Shown here in pieces: positions 13,194 to 23,872 of a DNA stretch of 64,000 nucleotides. The DNA is taken from positions 6,151,001-6,215,000 of the forward strand of contig NC_064039.1 in NCBI RefSeq assembly GCF_932526225.1, written 5' to 3'. Each line of letters opens with the position of its first letter. The stretch's first letter is position 1. This DNA comes from Nematostella vectensis (Eukaryota > Cnidaria > Anthozoa > Actiniaria > Edwardsiidae). The translations under genes and the position numbers were made by a program. The notes below the pieces were generated by a model. The model did no database searches, had not been told where the DNA came from, and saw nothing but the letters and a program-made list of their open reading frames with translations.

Positions 13194-13805
13194 CTAGATG
13201 AATTTAACTTCCAGTGACCATTTAGGGTTGTAATAAGTTCTCCAGGAGCTCTCTGTTTTTCTGAAACGAATCATTGTTGAAAGCCCAGCTATTACGTAGG
13301 AAAACCCAACTGCCAAGAAGGGAATGTGGATGAGGAACATCTCATCAAAGTGCAAATAGCCATCGCTTATTGTCATCGTCAGAAAGGCTAAAAGAGAAGC
13401 AATCATAAGGAAGGTGGCACCAATCATGAAAATTCTGTTTCCTCGTTTCCGCCAAAATGCCCCAAATTCCACATTGCTATAAGCTTCGTAGCCGTCGACA
13501 AAAAGATAAAGTTTTCCACAGGGCTGCAAAAGAAAGGGTCCACGAAGAACTAGCAGGAAACTTTGACCATTTTCCTCCCAGTTAAACATCCCATCGCTGT
13601 AGCAGAATGGGGTGCATGGATGCCATTTGAGGTTACAATCTCTTTCTTGACCATTAACAAATAGCAAACATTCGTCCCAAAACCGACCCAAAGTCCTCAC
13701 AACTTTGATATCATACTCGATGTCCTGGTCCAGCACAATATGCCAAGAATCCGTGGAAGTTGGGCAGTAGAACAGTACATGATGGTGACAGCCTTCGTTA
13801 TTCAT
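13194..13805 (-). CDS. Small two-transmembrane protein, tandem copy 1
   Basis: An intronless 203-aa frame starting MNNEGCHHHV. Residues ~15-125 are soluble and Cys-rich with two strand-NG/DG motifs (CLLFVNGQERDC, KLYLFVDGYEAY). The family block VEFGAFWRKRG follows. Two membrane helices come next, around IFMIGATFLMIASLLAFLTM and FLAVGFSYVIAGLSTMI. There is no signal peptide, so the soluble domain is probably cytosolic. Compared with copies 2 and 3 it has two extra bases after FRKTE, so it ends SSWRTYYNPKWSLEVKFI instead of FLENLLQP. Family and function are not recognised; a FAIM1-like fold is a weak guess. The other three local members are its nearest relatives. Confidence 0.8.
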   Translation of the reverse strand: MNNEGCHHHVLFYCPTSTDSWHIVLDQDIEYDIKVVRTLGRFWDECLLFVNGQERDCNLKWHPCTPFCYSDGMFNWEENGQSFLLVLRGPFLLQPCGKLYLFVDGYEAYSNVEFGAFWRKRGNRIFMIGATFLMIASLLAFLTMTISDGYLHFDEMFLIHIPFLAVGFSYVIAGLSTMIRFRKTESSWRTYYNPKWSLEVKFI

Positions 13806-14269
13806 AAAAGTAAACTACTTCAAACTATGCGAGATGATGAATGACTACTCTCTATGAGACAAAAAATGCAAACTAAAGTTCTGAAAAAACATCAACCAAT
13901 CAATGCAGGTCGTTACCATTCAAAAGCAGTCATATGGCAACAAAGCTGCCATTTTGTCACCCTAGCAACATACAAAGTTTTAGAAAGCATCCAATTCTAT
14001 CACCTGACTTTGGGAAATGGCACAACATTCTAATTGAAATTTGTAAATAAAGTGTAAAATGTTGCTTCTGAATGGTTATTTTTAGGTTTTATGCCATATT
14101 TTTTATGTTATTTTATTTGTACCATATGAGTGAGCTACAAATATAACGTCTTCTTTTAACAGAGCTCAAAATAAGCCACTTAAGCCTCAAAATTGATTAT
14201 TGATTGATCTTTCTATAATTCAAAAAAAATAATAAAAAATCCTAGATGAATTTAACTTCCAGTGACCAT

Positions 14270-14851
14270 TTAGGGTTGTAATAAGTTCTCCAGGAACTCT
14301 GTTTTTCTGAAACGAACCATTGTTGAAAGCCCAGCTATTACGTAGGAAAACCCAACTGCCAAGAAGGGAATGTGGATGAGGAACATCTCATCAAAGTGCA
14401 AATAGCCATCGCTTATTGTCATCGTCAGAAAGGCTAAAAGAGAAGCAATCATAAGGAAGGTGGCACCAATCATGAAAATTCTGTTTCCTCGTTTCCGCCA
14501 AAATGCCCCAAATTCCACATTGCTATAAGCTTCGTAGCCGTCGACAAAAAGATAAAGTTTTCCACAGGGCTGCAAAAGAAAGGGTCCACGAAGAACTAGC
14601 AGGAAACTTTGACCATTTTCCTCCCAGCTAAACATCCCATCGCTGTAGCAGAATGGGGTGCATGGATGCCATTTGAGGTTACAATCTCTTTCTTGACCAT
14701 TAACAAATAGCAAACATTCGTCCCAAAACCGACCCAAAGTCCTCACAACTTTGATATCATACTCGGTGTCCTGGTCCAGCACAATATGCCAAGAATCCGT
14801 GGAAGTTGGGCAGTAGAACAGTACATGATGGTGACAGCCTTCGTTATTCAT
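14270..14851 (-). CDS. Small two-transmembrane protein, tandem copy 2
   Basis: 193 aa and nearly identical to copy 1 through the FRKTE motif. It then ends FLENLLQP because of a 2-bp length difference near 14290. Substitutions are few, for example DQDTEYD for DQDIEYD and MFSWEE for MFNWEE. All structural residues, including the Cys residues and the FGAFWRKRG block, are intact, so the copy looks functional. The upstream ~40 bp before the ATG are shared with copy 1, which suggests the core promoter was duplicated with the gene. Confidence 0.8.
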   Translation of the reverse strand: MNNEGCHHHVLFYCPTSTDSWHIVLDQDTEYDIKVVRTLGRFWDECLLFVNGQERDCNLKWHPCTPFCYSDGMFSWEENGQSFLLVLRGPFLLQPCGKLYLFVDGYEAYSNVEFGAFWRKRGNRIFMIGATFLMIASLLAFLTMTISDGYLHFDEMFLIHIPFLAVGFSYVIAGLSTMVRFRKTEFLENLLQP

Positions 14852-15315
14852 AAAAGTAAACTACTTCAAACTATGCGAGATGATGAATGACTACTCTCTA
14901 TGAGACAAAAAATGCAAACTAAAGTTCTGAAAAAACATCAACCAATCAATGCAGGTCGTTACCATTCAAAAGCAGTCATATGGCAACAAAGCTGCCATTT
15001 TGTCACCCTAGCAACATACAAAGTTTTAGAAAGCATCCAATTCTATCACCTGACTTTGGGAAATGGCACAACATTCTAATTGAAATTTGTAAATAAAGTG
15101 TAAAATGTTGCTTCTGAATGGTTATTTTTAGGTTTTATGCCATATTTTTTATGTTATTTTATTTGTACCATATGAGTGAGCTACAAATATAACGTCTTCT
15201 TTTAACAGAGCTCAAAATAAGCCACTTAAGCCTCAAAATTGATTATTGATTGATCTTTCTATAATTCAAAAAAAATAATAAAAAATCCTAGATGAATTTA
15301 ACTTCCAGTGACCAT

Positions 15316-15900
15316 TTAGGGTTGTAATAAGTTCTCCAGGAACTCTGTTTTTCTGAAACGAATCATTGTTGAAAGCCCAGCTATTACGTAGGAAAACCCA
15401 ACTGCCAAGAAGGGAATGTGGATGAGGAACATCTCATCAAAGTGCAAATAGCCATCGCTTATTGTCATCGTCAGAAAGGCTAAAAGAGAAGCAATCATAA
15501 GGAAGGCGGCACCAATCATGAAAATTCTTTTTCCTCGTTTCCTCCAAAATGCACCAAATTCCATATTGCTATAAGCTTCGTAGCCGTCGACAAAAAGATA
15601 AAGTTTTCCACAGGGCTGCAAAAGAAGGGGTCCACGAAGAACTAGCAGGAAACTTTGACCATTTTCCTCCCAGCTAAACATCCCATCGCTGTAGCAGAAT
15701 GGGGTGCATGGATGCCATTTGAGGTTACAATCTCTTTCTTGACCATTAACAAATAGCAAACATTCGTCCCAAAATCGACCCAAAGTCCTCACAACTTTGA
15801 TATCGTACTCGATGTCCTGGTCCAGCACAATATGCCAAGAATCCGTGGAAGTTGGGCAGTAGAACGGTACATGATGGTGGTGATGTCCTTCGTTATACAT
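15316..15900 (-). CDS. Small two-transmembrane protein, tandem copy 3
   Basis: 194 aa, start MYNEGHHHHHVPF, with one more His than the other copies and with N-terminal changes. The remainder follows copy 2, including the FLENLLQP ending. It is the most upstream gene of the array in transcription order. Its 5' flank diverges from the others beyond about 15950, which marks the edge of the duplicated block. No frameshift or stop interrupts it. Confidence 0.8.
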   Translation of the reverse strand: MYNEGHHHHHVPFYCPTSTDSWHIVLDQDIEYDIKVVRTLGRFWDECLLFVNGQERDCNLKWHPCTPFCYSDGMFSWEENGQSFLLVLRGPLLLQPCGKLYLFVDGYEAYSNMEFGAFWRKRGKRIFMIGAAFLMIASLLAFLTMTISDGYLHFDEMFLIHIPFLAVGFSYVIAGLSTMIRFRKTEFLENLLQP

Positions 15901-16364
15901 AAAAGTACTCTACTTCAAACTATGCGAGACGATGAACGACTACTCTCGTTAGACACTCGGTTTGCTGGATCTGTTTGGCACTTGTCAGCCATGATGCAAT
16001 ATCATTATTATATTTGGGCAATATTCAGGAGCTTATAAAGAAACACAATACCAGCTCCTCTGGAAACTACACAAGGGAAACATTCAAGTAAACATTCAAG
16101 TGGTAACATTCTAAAGATGAAATGTAACCTAGCCTTCACAAGGTTGCCAGAAAATCCACAGGTAACCCAAGTAGTAACGCTCGCGCAGGAACTGTTTTGG
16201 CCGGAATAGAGTAAGAATTCGATATTCGGTCTTTTTCTGATCACAAACTCTAAAGAAAAGCTTGCTTCACAGGCTTTTGTTGTTATTTTTATTTCGCCGT
16301 GATCTGGTGATTAACAGAATAGGGTTTTCAATTTAAAACTGTTTCCTTTGGTGGTTCAGGCCGG

Positions 16365-16800
16365 TACCCAGGGGGTACGAACGCACCCCCCCCCCCCCCC
16401 CCCTACAACGGCCAAATGTCCACTTTCGGTTCTTAATAGACGTGCTATTTGTAGACAAAACTATAAAGCATAAGCTAGATCACTCTGGTATGTAGTCAAA
16501 TCCGAAAAAAAACGTCCCGTGGAGATACTGCCAAGTATCAGGCGCCAAACGTTTCAAAATTCAATTTCGCACTATAGTATCAATTTGCAAATCAAGTTAT
16601 GCCAAACCATCCGTGCAACTATTAAATAATCATTGCAAGTATACAAATTCACAAGAGTATGCAAAAAATTTTGCTAGTAAGTAAAGATTCCATGAGTTTA
16701 CATCCCCCCCCCGGAAAAATAAGGTCCACTTTTTCGGATTTCGTACCCCCCCAAGAAAAATCCTGGGCTCGGGCCTGCTGGTTCCTTCTTTATTTTTTTT
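16365..16800. repeat. Dispersed C-run repeat (family shared with 32757-32835 and 34100-34330)
   Basis: It contains GTACCCAGGGGGTACGAACG followed by a C-run, then a ~130-bp block (CATAAGCTAGATCACTCTGG, GTCCCGTGGAGATACTGCC). That block recurs in reverse at 34200-34325. A second block, GGTCCACTTTTTCGGATTTC with CAAGAAAAATCCTGGGC, recurs in reverse at 32757-32825 and partly at 19905-19965. It is an old interspersed family without coding capacity. Confidence 0.75.
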
Positions 16801-17027
16801 TTTAAACAGGAGAAATCGCGACAGCAAGCATAGAAAGTCGCCTGCACCAGAGTCGTAAAGATGGGGAGGAAGACCCATCTTCTGGTTTGGCTTCCAAACA
16901 GATTCTATCCCGCTTCTGGAAAACAAAATCCTGTTTAGCAAAAAGCGGCATTTATAGTAGAAATCCAATCCGGCGCGAAGCGGCGCGTGAGCGTAGCCCC
17001 ATACCTATGAAAAAGTGGTACACAAAA

Positions 17028-17049
17028 CAGGGGCTCATATGAGCCCCTG
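17028..17049. repeat. 22-bp perfect palindrome
   Basis: CAGGGGCTCAT followed directly by ATGAGCCCCTG. It stands just before the monomers of the 17.1-18.4 kb satellite. Confidence 0.85.
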
Positions 17050-17099
17050 GCAAAACAAATATTGTAACAAATATCGGTAAGCCATCGACTCGAGTTTTA

Positions 17100-19641
17100 G
17101 TGACGCGATGTCCGTCCGTCCCCAAAAAGCATCCTATGACAACTAAACTTGGCAGTGTAATGTATGTGTCAAGGGAGGTTCAAAACTGTGGTCACGTGAT
17201 TTGTGACGTCATCGATGACGTCATTAGAAGAAAAAAAGAAAACATCATATGGCAACCAAACTCGGCAGGTGTCATGTAGGTTTCGCAAGGGGGATGCAAC
17301 AATATGGTCATTGACGATGTCACTTAAAGCAAAAAACGTGATTAAAAGCAAAAACATTCATATCTTTTGAAAGAAACATTGTTTCACAACAAAACTTGGC
17401 AGGTGTATGCCTAGTCCAGACCTGGGACTCTCTTTGCGCCCGACATTCTGGCTCGCGTGAAAGAGGGTCCAGTATTTATTGCATACGCATGCGCGAACAT
17501 GTACCAATCAGCGATCTTCACGGCAAAAGTTGAAATACGAGCGCGTGCAATAACGGACGTGCCTAAGGAGGGTCGATTCCCGCTGGACCTTGTCGAGTGC
17601 AGAGCTCCGGAAATCGATCATCGCTAAGTTGAAAAGAATGTTTTGTACATGTGAAGGAATACCAGCGAACTGCTGGGATTTGTTTTCTATAAAAACGCGA
17701 TAAAATGTGATTGAAAATTAAATTCCAAAAAAGCGCGCGCTCGTTTGAATTGACGCTATAAAGCGCGCGCGTGAAAATAACGAAAACGGAAAAGCTCTTT
17801 GTGTGATATATTTTCCAGACTCAAATTATCATCTATCCTATTCTCAGAAAACATTGACAATCGAGTATTCACCCACGACCAAAATCAGCGTATTATTTCT
17901 GAAATAAACCCTCGCTCGTCCCTTTCGCAGCCATCTTGAACTAAGCAACCAGGCAACACCGCATATAATATGCGGTGTATTTTCGCGCATGCGCATGCAA
18001 TAAATACTGGACCCTCTTTCACGCGAGCCAGAATGTCGGGCGCAAAGAGAGTCCCAGGTCTGGACTAGTGTATGCCATGTTTGTGTCAAGGGGGGTGGAA
18101 AAATGTGGTCACGTGATTTGTGACCATCGATGACATCACTAAAAGCAAAACTATTCCGATTTCATTAAGAACATAAATATCCATATCTCATGAACGAAAC
18201 ATTATATGACAACCAATTTTGGTATGTGTCATGAAGGTGTCAAGGGGGGTGCACCAATATAGTCACGTGATTGCGACGTAGTCAATGACGTCACTAGAAG
18301 CAAAAATATACTGACTAATCCAAATGAAAAACAATATTTATATTTCATTAAAGAAACCTCGTATGACAACCAAACTCGGTAGGTAAGTCATGTATGTTGT
18401 TTCAAATGGGGTGCAATGAGATGGTGAATATGACGTCACTAAAAGTAAAACTACCCTGACGACGAAACATCGTATGATTGTTATGTGTCATGTAGATGTC
18501 AAGGGTGGGGGGAAGGGGGTATAACAAGTTGGTCGCGTTATCTGTGAAATCGTTGACGTAGTCAAAAACAGAAATATAACAATATTAACAGAAATATAAT
18601 AATATATATTAAATTATTAATCGAAAATAAGCAAAGATTTGGCCGTTTGGAGCTCCACTTTTCGGCAATGTCTAAATCTATATATTATTTCAAAAGTTGC
18701 TGACACGCTGTACGAAACTACCCGGTCCCCAAATTGCAGCGCGCATTTTCCTAGGGCTAATCCAAATGAAAAACAATATTTATATTTCATTAAAGAAACC
18801 TCGTATGACAACCAAACTCGGTAGGTAAGTCATGTATGTTGTTTCAAATGGGGTGCAATGAGATGGTGAATATGACGTCACTAAAAGTAAAACTACCCTG
18901 ACGCCGAAACATCGTATGATTGTTATGTGTCATGTAGATGTCAAGGGTGGGGGGAAGGGGGTATAACAAGTTGGTCGCGTTATCCGTGAAATCGTTGACG
19001 TCGTCAAAAACAGAAATATAACAATATTAACAGAAATATAATAATATATATTAAATTATTAATCGAAAATAAGCAAAGATTTGGCCGTTTGGAGCTCCAC
19101 TTTTCGGCAATGTCTAAATCTATATATTATTTCAAAAGTTGCTGACACGCTGTACGAAACTACCCGGTCCCCAAATTGCAGCGCGCATTTTCCTAGGGCT
19201 AATCCAAATGAAAAACAATATTTATATTTCATTAAAGAAACCTCGTATGACAACCAAACTCGGTAGGTAAGTCATGTATGTTGTTTCAAATGGAGTGCAA
19301 TGAGATGGTGAATATGACGTCACTAAAAGTAAAACTACCCTGACGACGAAACATCGTATGATTGTTATGTGTCATGTAGATGTCAAGGGTGGGGGGAAGG
19401 GGGTATAACAAGTTGGTCGCGTTATCTGTGAAATCGTTGACGTCGTCAAAAACAGAAATATAACAATATTAACAGAAATATAATAATATATATTAAATTA
19501 TTAATCGAAAATAAGCAAAGATTTGGCCGTTTGGAGCTCCACTTTTCGGCAATGTCTAAATCTATATATTATTTCAAAAGTTGCTGACACGCTCTACGAA
19601 ACTACCCGGTCCCCAAATTGCAGCGCGCATTTTCCTAGGGC
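17100..19641. repeat. Satellite region: ~125-bp monomers grading into a 442-bp higher-order repeat
   Basis: Divergent monomers contain GACAACCAAACTCGGCAGGT and GTCACGTGATTTGTGACGTC. They occupy 17100-17411 and 18068-18360, split by the insertion at 17412-18067. From about 18340 a 442-bp unit repeats almost exactly three times (GGTAGGTAAGTCATGTATGT at ~18818, ~19260 and ~18376). The unit includes a segment AATAAGCAAAGATTTGGCCG whose relatives occur singly near 37050 and 37225. The identical small open frames in each unit are by-products of the repeat. Confidence 0.85.
17412..18067. mobile_element. 656-bp inverted-repeat element with 9-bp target duplication
   Basis: The ends TAGTCCAGACCTGGGACTCT and its reverse complement continue as inverted repeats for about 90 bp (to TATTGCATACGCATGCGCG). 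The flanks are GTGTATGCC on both sides (17403-17411 and 18068-18076), so the target duplication is 9 bp (8 if one base is shared). It lies inside a satellite monomer. It has no transposase. Long terminal repeats and a 9-bp duplication suggest a Mutator-like or related superfamily (inference). Confidence 0.9.
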
Positions 19642-19769
19642 TTACTTTGTCCTCTGAAGTCGTTCTAAAGCGCGAAAGAGGTTTAACCTACTGTATAGAA
19701 GACTAAGGCTTGATATGCCTGCAAAAGTTTTTCAAATTTTTGGGACAAAAATTACGCTATGGAGAACAT

Positions 19770-20010
19770 ATTTTTGTATCGTAACATGGAGAATATCGTT
19801 GTATCTCCCGTGGAGATGCTGCAAAGGCAAAAAAGAATCTATTCCCTATTTGTTTTTTCGGGGGTGGTCAGATTTGTATCAGAAAACTTTAGAAATTTTT
19901 TTATCGCATTTCGCCCCCAACCCCCCCCCCCCCCCCCCAAGAAAAATCCAGGGTATGGGCCTGTATCAGGGGGTGGCATTGGGGACATGTGCCCCCAATA
20001 TTTTCTAAAA
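19770..20010. repeat. Dispersed C-run repeat copy
   Basis: It holds TATCTCCCGTGGAGATGCTG, a C-run, CAAGAAAAATCCAGGGTATG and GTGCCCCCAATATTTTCTA. These match pieces of the families at 16365-16800, 34100-34330 (reversed) and 6458-6575, so it looks like a composite of two repeat families. Confidence 0.65.
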
Positions 20011-20100
20011 ATGAAAGGAAAAGTTCCTGGCAGTGCTTGATATGTCTGCAAAAGTTTTTCAAATTTTTGGGATTGTTGCGCGAGAAAAGCCAGGACCAGG

Positions 20101-20159
20101 TAGCCTAAGTGTAGCCGCTGACTCGCGAGATCCGCGAGTCAGCGGCTACACGTAGGCTA
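20101..20159. mobile_element. 59-bp palindromic mini-element with 8-bp target duplication
   Basis: The arms TAGCCTAAGTGTAGCCGCTG and its near-perfect reverse complement meet at an ACTCGCG-AGATC-CGCGAGT core. One mismatch occurs in about 27 bp of stem. The flanks are GGACCAGG on both sides (20093-20100 and 20160-20167). The whole element is a hairpin. Confidence 0.85.
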
Positions 20160-20605
20160 GGACCAGGGATCCGGCAGCGTGGCACATTTAGTTTAAATTT
20201 CCATCTTATTTTATTCATATACAAATATTTTCATTATCATTATATCTAGCAATACATAAATGCTTTATATCATCTGAAAATCTCTTGGAGTTTTATATTC
20301 GCCAAATAAACCCAAACCCCTTTCATTATTTAATTTCAGTAGCCGCTAAATATCTGGAATCCACTGCACTTCTCGGTATCTGACGAGCCCATAAAAATAA
20401 ACCTCATAAAATGTATGCTAAAAACTATATGTCACACCTCCAGGATTAAAAAAATCCAAACTAGCTTAGTTACACTAGATGGTGACCAGGAAGCAAAACT
20501 ATGTGTCTATTGTTTCCAGTCTTATTTTAACTATTTAAGTAGTGATGAAACCAACTCAGTCACTGTTGGAAATGCATAACGAAAGTATGCAAGAACATAT
20601 TGTTA

Positions 20606-20883
20606 CAGTGGAACCTGAATTTTACGATATGCCTCGGGGGGAAAAATGTATCGTAGAATGAAGGTATCGTTGCAAAGGTAAAGGGAAAATACATTGATTA
20701 ACTGTTCTGTCCGTGTGTGGTGTCTCGTGCCCCCCTCCCCCATATTTTTAGGCCTGCTACAGCACTGATATACGGTGATATACTGTGACATATCGTAAAA
20801 TCAAGGTAATTTCACTGTATTTCCGCCGGGAGAAAAGAATGCCATTGTAAAATCAAGGTTACCGTAAAATCCAGGTTCCACTG
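20606..20883. mobile_element. Tc1/mariner- or pogo-like MITE, 278 bp, TA target
   Basis: The left end CAGTGGAACCTGAATTTTAC is mirrored at the right end, with one mismatch and TA on both flanks (20604-20605 and 20884-20885). The termini resemble Tigger/pogo elements. A C-run fragment (about 20725-20775) may be a nested insertion. No transposase frame. Confidence 0.8.
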
Positions 20884-21208
20884 TATTACTTTAAACAAAG
20901 AAACTTAAAGATGTAAATTTGGTTGTTTTGGTGCTTACCTTCTGGCCCTCTTTGAGATTCGATCCATAGTTTTCAAATATTATAAAATCGTGGTAGCCTG
21001 TTGTGCTTAAACCATCTCCATATTAAAAATATTCTCTAGAAGCATAAATTTCAGCAATTTCTTGTCTCTTGGATATCAATGCCATTTTAAAAGAGACTGC
21101 TGAAATCCTGGCTATCATTGTGGATAGCTCAAATGCTGGACAAACAATTATTAACACTCCACATTGTTCTATGCATTGTACAAAGATAGGCAGGATGGTT
21201 AACAACAG

Positions 21209-23063
21209 TTACACATCAATAGGGACATCATAATTGTTAAGTAAGGGGGTTCTTTCATTGTTTGCCCTAGACTGCAAGCCTCTCTGACAGATAGGACAAG
21301 AGTTGCGTACCTCCAACCATTTCATTATACACCTGAAAGAGAAAAAAATTGAAGGTTACCCTGGGTGCAGAGTCTTAAATATCGCTTTCTTTAGTGACAT
21401 TGGCCTCAGCATGAGGTGCTTGTGATGAGAATCTGGCATTCCCAAAGTGTCGGCCTCACTTCCATGTTTCCTCATTATAAGCTCCTCGTGACTAGGCCAC
21501 TGACACCAAATATGGCGGCATTCAAGGCTCTGGATCATGGGTAATTGAAAGTTGACTGCACTGTAAACTAAGCTATTAATATGGTGAAGAGGTCTGACAT
21601 CGACAGTGCCAAGAATTTCATATATCCCCCCCCCCCCCCAAAAAAAAAACAATGACAGATTCTTGGCTCTAAATTCTATACTCCCAAATTGTCAGCCACA
21701 GCTTCCCACCAACCCCTCCATCCCTGTCATGCAGATATCATCTGTGAGTACACCAACTAGGGCAGGTGCGTACCAAGGATTGGCTGAGGGGGGGGGGGGG
21801 AGCAGTCATATGTATCATATGAAAAAAGCATAATATTTGAAGATCCCTTTATTAGAAATGACCACTTTGTGGAGTCCAAAGGGGGGTGCACGCGCACCCC
21901 CTGTGTACGCGCCTGTAGGGTGTGGTACCTACTTGTTATGGTAGGCGTGGCCACACTTGCACATATTCACTTCCTCTTTGTTTATGAAATCTTCCAGACA
22001 AATTGTGCACATCTATTCAGAAAAACAGAGTTTAAGCCTTTAGATGATATACTGTACAATTTAAATACTTAATGGGGAAAATAGAGGAAGAGGTGGTAGA
22101 GAGGATCAATATCAGTACAAAAAAGGACTGAAAGGCAGGGGGGATACTGGACCACTAAAGGGGGATACCGGTCCACAAAATAAGTAAACAAACTGGCACA
22201 TTTAATAGTGGCTATGGGGCTAAAAGCCTGATATATATATTTTTTTCATTTTCAGACATTTTAACTCATTTTCACTCTTTTTGCATGTTTGCTGTTGTGT
22301 AGAGGTTAGAGCTTAACTTACACTATACTATACTATACTTACATCACTTTTTAACTTTGACTTGGCTAGCCATTTCTTCTTATAATTAACCTGAAATATA
22401 AACATGGAATATGTGATAAGTGTGAGGGTAAAGGAAGAAATTGCATTTTTTGTGACATGAAAGCAAAATGCATAGAAGCTTGGCGTTTTCATGTTCTTCC
22501 AGCGGTAAACCTAGGTGGTTTGAACCTGGGAATCTCCTAAAAAAATTTGTCGTAACCTTCTTCAGTCCTTTTGGAAAACTTCTTCTCTGTGTCCCAACAT
22601 TGCCTTGCTCTTGTGATAAAAGTTGCCTTCTGGCTCTACAACAACAATAAAAACAAAAGTCACTCAGCACCGTAAGACCCATAGCCAGGAGTTGCTGGAG
22701 GAGGAGAAGGGACATGTACATAGTCTGACCCAAAATCTGGATCTCCCCATAAAAGGGTTAGAACTATTTGTACTAAGAAAATGTTGAAAAATATGAAAAG
22801 GTGCAAAAAAAACAATGTAAAATCTAATATTTGAAGGAAATGAAGCAATTTTCTGTACTATAAATAATAAATAGAGGATCTTATTAGAAGAACATGTAAA
22901 ATGCATGCATATAATGTAATAGTGAAAATAACAATGACTTCAGTATAACGTGTGCTTACCTGAGTAAGTGGCAGCAGAATGCGCAAGTGAGGGCAATCAC
23001 AATGACAGCAATCAGAGCAATAGGGAGTGAAAAAACCAGTACATTTGTAGCTGGCGAGCCCAT
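21209..23063 (-). CDS. Membrane-anchored RING-H2 E3 ubiquitin ligase, RNF24/RNF122-like
   Basis: A small E3 ligase of internal membranes (family knowledge). The coding exons I can support are 23063-22960, 22390-22343, 22012-21933 and 21332-21209. A further exon of length 1 mod 3 is needed between the first two; it probably lies in 22660-22860 and I could not fix its edges. The first exon gives MGSPATNVLVF and one hydrophobic helix (ALIAVIVIALTCAFCC). The RING is complete: CTICLEDF, CKCGHAYHNKC, WLEVRNSCPIC. The WLEVR-xx-CP signature and the C..C start match RNF24 and RNF122. The protein ends NNERTPLLNNYDVPIDV. A non-coding first exon probably ends at 23797. Family assignment is strong, orthology less so. 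Confidence 0.8.
21770..21920. repeat. Dispersed repeat copy (paired with 30400-30560)
   Basis: It shares ATTGGCTGAGG, GCAGTCAT, ATCATAT, AAAAAGCATA, CCCCCTGTGTACGCGCCT and GC-rich hairpin GTGCACGCGCAC with 30400-30560, in the same orientation. It lies in the last intron of the RING gene, close to the donor at 21932. Confidence 0.75.
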
Positions 23064-23872
23064 TAGCTTTTGAAAACACCTGAAACACACAACAAACTAC
23101 CATAAATGCGTGCCTGGGTATCATTTAGTTTTTTGTAATTACAACAAAAAGTTTAAAAAGCGTCTAAGAAAAGTAACTTTTTGAGACTAGAGTGTTGCGT
23201 TCTGTCAACCTTACATTTAAACAAGGGGGGATGTGTGTGTGTGTGTGGGGGGGGGGGAAAGGCTAGGGGTCTAAGGGGACTCTAGAAACTGGGAGCTAGG
23301 AGATACTTTTATGTAAGGTAATAAAGCAAGAACTTACAACTTTTGATTACCAGCTTACATCCATAATCCCAAAGTAACTGCTATGAAATACCATACTGTA
23401 TGAAAGTTAATTAGGGTTCAATTGTTATAATTATTATTATATTTTGTTTTCGAACAATGACTTCCTGGCCTTAGTCCTCTTCATTTTTGTTTTTGTTTTC
23501 CATAAAGACTAATACAATGCTTGGGCTAACAGAATGTGAGAGAAAAAAATCCTTTCTATTAATTATTCTAACATCTTTTTGTTCAGTTTGATTTCTGTGT
23601 TCCGATAATCTTATTCTGTGTTTGGTGTCAGACAAACAAGTCCTTGCTAACCCAAACAGAAGAGAGGAAGGACTGTAAGAGCACAAAATCTGGATACGCA
23701 AAAATTTAGGCTAAACCTTGCTTTCCTATCAGAAGATATCATCTGAAGCTACAAAAACAGTAAACAAAACGAAATAGTTAGACAACTTTACGTACCTTGG
23801 GATCAGGCTTTATATTTCCTTAGTTTTGTCTCGGTTGGCGCTTTAGCAGAGCATTTCCAAGACGCCATCTTG
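23064..23872 (-). other. 5' leader region of the RING gene
   Basis: Probable untranslated first exon around 23797-23872, with donor CAAG|GTACGT, joined to an exon starting at 23079. The upstream ATG at the 5' end opens a short frame ending within the exon, so translation should start at 23063. A short GT/G-run lies near 23225-23260. Confidence 0.5.

Larger units (their letters stand above)
12813..15952 (-). repeat. Three tandem copies of a ~1.05-kb gene unit
   Basis: The three units begin near 12813, 13857 and 14903, each with a phrase close to GAGACAAAAAATGCAAACTA. The start codons at 13805, 14851 and 15900 are 1046 and 1049 bp apart. Each unit holds one intronless gene plus ~430 bp of conserved flank. 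Copies 2 and 3 share extra differences from copy 1 in the 3' flank (CAAAATAAGCCACTTAAGCC), which suggests a later second duplication or conversion. Confidence 0.95.

Noticed and set aside
18617-19266. Identical 61-64-aa open frames on both strands repeated 442 bp apart
   Set aside because: They repeat because the satellite unit repeats; no start context, domain or codon bias supports coding.
22660-22848. Minus-strand peptide ending DPDFGSDYVHVPSPPPATPG as a missing RING-gene exon
   Set aside because: It looks protein-like, but the phase does not fit the preceding donor with any acceptor I can see, so it was not included in the gene model.
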